Below, one piece after another: positions 31,576 through 32,724 of a stretch of 32,724 nucleotides of DNA. The position numbers and the translations under genes were made by a program. Position 1 is the stretch's first letter. Every line of letters starts with the position of its first letter. The notes below the pieces were generated by a model that ran no database searches, was not told where the DNA came from, and saw nothing but the letters and a program-made list of their open reading frames with translations. Source of the stretch: Hydrogenothermus sp. GTDB taxonomy: Bacteria > Aquificota > Aquificia > Aquificales > Hydrogenothermaceae. The stretch is taken from assembly GCA_003978675.1 (NCBI GenBank), contig QNYP01000031.1:1-32724 (forward strand). The letters run 5' to 3'.

Positions 31576-32196
31576 TTATGTTATGTCTTCTTTTTCTTCT
31601 TCCTCTACTGGAACTGCAACAACCACTTTAGCTGGTCTTATTACTTTTCCTTTGTAGATATATCCTTTTTGTAAAACTTTTACTATCTGGTTTGGTTTAT
31701 ATTCATTTGTTTTATATGTGTCTAAAACTTCATGTAAATTAGGGTCAAATTCTCCGTCTGCAATGATTTCTTGAATTCCATTATCTTGTAGAAATTTTAC
31801 AAGTTGGTAATGTATCATCTGAACACCTTTAGAAAGGGCAGAAATATCATCTGAAACTTTTGCACTTTCTATTGCTTTTTCAAAGTTATCAATAATATCT
31901 AAAAGCCCCTTTACTATTCTTAATAATCCTTCATCTTTAGCTTCTTCTTTTTCTTTAATTGTTCTAACTCTAAATCTTTCAAAATCCTGCTGGAGAGTTT
32001 GGTATAAAGCACTTATTTTTTTTGCTTGTTCTTCTGTTTTCTTTAGTTTTTCTTCAAGCTCTTTAAGTTTTTGTTCTAGATTTTGATTTTTTCCAAATTT
32101 TTCTTCATTTTGAGAGCCTTCTTCTACTACTTCCTGTTCCTCATTTTTTTCTTCTATTTCTACTTTTACTTCTTCATTTTTATTTTGTTCTTCCAT
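31576..32196 (-). CDS. grpE: Nucleotide exchange factor GrpE
   Basis: GrpE releases ADP from DnaK. The 206 residues have a highly charged N-terminal part (Glu/Lys-rich, about 1-45), a long coiled coil (about 45-95) and the C-terminal beta domain with FDPNLHEVLDTYKTNEYKPN and VLQKGYIYKGKVIRPAKVVV, the family signature. GGAGGA lies 10 nt upstream of ATG 32196. It leads the grpE-dnaJ pair. Confidence 0.96.
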   Translation of the reverse strand: MEEQNKNEEVKVEIEEKNEEQEVVEEGSQNEEKFGKNQNLEQKLKELEEKLKKTEEQAKKISALYQTLQQDFERFRVRTIKEKEEAKDEGLLRIVKGLLDIIDNFEKAIESAKVSDDISALSKGVQMIHYQLVKFLQDNGIQEIIADGEFDPNLHEVLDTYKTNEYKPNQIVKVLQKGYIYKGKVIRPAKVVVAVPVEEEEKEDIT

Positions 32197-32214
32197 TTAG
32201 ACCATATCCTCCAT

Positions 32215-32244
32215 AATGTATTATTTTTATAAAATCTGTATCAA
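32215..32244 (-). promoter_or_regulatory. Possible grpE-dnaJ promoter
   Basis: On the minus strand TTGATA (32244-32239), an 18-nt spacer and TACATT (32220-32215) give a moderate sigma-70-like match 18 nt before ATG 32196. No CIRCE element is seen. The leader would be very short and would have to include GGAGGA. Confidence 0.3.
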
Positions 32245-32269
32245 AAAATATTATTTTTCAAGAACTAAA

Positions 32270-32724
32270 TTATAAAAATATATCTTCTCCAAATGTAGTT
32301 AAATCAATAAATTCATCAGCTTTTTCTATAAGCTCTTTAGCTGCAGTTTGTTTAAATGCCGCAATTTCTACTTTCACACCTTTTGTATGTAAATACTTAA
32401 CTAAATCTGCAAAATCTCCATCCCCAGTTGCTAATATGGCAACATCAACCTTTTCTGCCATGGCTATGGCATCCATTGCAATTCCCATATCCCAATCTGC
32501 TTTTATTGTTGTCCAAAGGTTTCCATCTTCATCTAGTCTTTTAAAAATTTTTGGTTCTTTAACTTTTACTTCATATCCAATGTGTTTTAATGTGTTTATA
32601 AACCCTTTTTGGTCTACTCCTTGAAGCTTTATTAGATATGCAATTGCTCTGATTAAGATTCTATCGTTTAAGATTTTGTGTAAAACTTTTTCAAAATCTA
32701 CTTTTCTATTAAAAGCATCTCTTG
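32270..32724 (-). CDS. NYN-domain (LabA/PIN-like) protein, N-terminus outside the window
   Basis: NYN domains are PIN-like and are thought to cut RNA. The visible part (about 151 residues, read from the right edge) contains the acidic motif ATGDGDFADLVKYLHTKGV with conserved Asp residues, the preceding KADWDMGIAMDAI (also conserved Asp) and VEIAAF, matching the LabA-like type. The frame continues without a stop to base 32724, so the start lies outside; an internal ATG at 32488 would remove catalytic Asp residues and is not the start. It is 73 nt upstream of grpE on the same strand. Its role is unknown. Confidence 0.85.
   Translation of the reverse strand, partial: RDAFNRKVDFEKVLHKILNDRILIRAIAYLIKLQGVDQKGFINTLKHIGYEVKVKEPKIFKRLDEDGNLWTTIKADWDMGIAMDAIAMAEKVDVAILATGDGDFADLVKYLHTKGVKVEIAAFKQTAAKELIEKADEFIDLTTFGEDIFL

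Noticed and set aside
1..32724. CRISPR arrays, insertion sequences, phage or integrase genes
   Set aside because: No regularly spaced repeats, transposase or integrase motifs were seen on either strand; the window reads as stable chromosome.

Overview
The window looks like a chromosomal segment from a thermophilic, AT-rich, hydrogen-oxidising bacterium of the Aquificota, most likely Hydrogenothermaceae (Sulfurihydrogenibium-like). This placement is inferred from the low GC, the gene content and protein similarity as I remember it; no search was run. Almost everything from about 2.46 kb to the right edge lies on the minus strand. The dominant theme is making, supplying with nickel and regulating two [NiFe] hydrogenases.

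Layout. 1-0.66 kb: a small heat-shock protein gene (hsp20) that is frameshifted, preceded by a perfect inverted copy of part of itself, probably a contig-end or assembly artefact. 0.68-2.46 kb (+): a small unknown gene and trpE. 2.46-6.23 kb (-): tRNA-Val and tRNA-Asp, then iclR, dapE and a membrane diguanylate cyclase, with no terminator visible between them. 6.37-7.96 kb (-): a membrane c-type cytochrome gene overlapping a sirtuin gene. 8.05-14.96 kb (-): nikM-nikQ-nikO (nickel ECF transporter), hypF, alr, an NtrC-type regulator and a 4-oxalocrotonate tautomerase. 15.04-17.14 kb (-): nikK, nikL and an outer-membrane beta-barrel. 17.2-26.87 kb (-): hyaA-hyaB-hyaC-hyaD, a degenerate HypF paralogue, hypC, a HAMP-only membrane protein, hypD, hypE and hypA. 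26.95-30.6 kb (-): hypB, a TetR regulator and a second, cytosolic hydrogenase (small and large subunit). 30.68-32.72 kb (-): dnaJ, grpE and a partial NYN-domain gene.

How it fits together. NikM/Q/O, helped by NikK/NikL and perhaps the beta-barrel, import nickel. HypA/HypB insert nickel, HypC/D/E/F make the Fe(CN)2CO part, and HyaD trims the 23-residue tail of HyaB. HyaABC is a Tat-exported, cytochrome b-linked uptake enzyme. The second enzyme has no Tat signal and no C-terminal tail, so it resembles cytosolic or sensory group-2 enzymes.

The most interesting signal is regulatory. Five 18-bp palindromes of the form AATGAAT-N4-ATTCATT lie in four minus-strand promoters, upstream of hypB-tetR-hupSL, hyaA, nikM and the cytochrome-sirtuin pair. 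In the last two the palindrome fills the spacer of a near-identical TTGACA-17-TATATT promoter. The TetR protein encoded inside the cluster is the obvious candidate repressor, which would define one hydrogen/nickel regulon including a cytochrome and a sirtuin. Other unusual items: both hydrogenase small subunits have Asn where the second Cys of the proximal-cluster CxxC is expected; the second HypF has lost its catalytic motifs; HyaA carries about 66 residues before its twin arginine; and alr has no ATG/GTG/TTG start.
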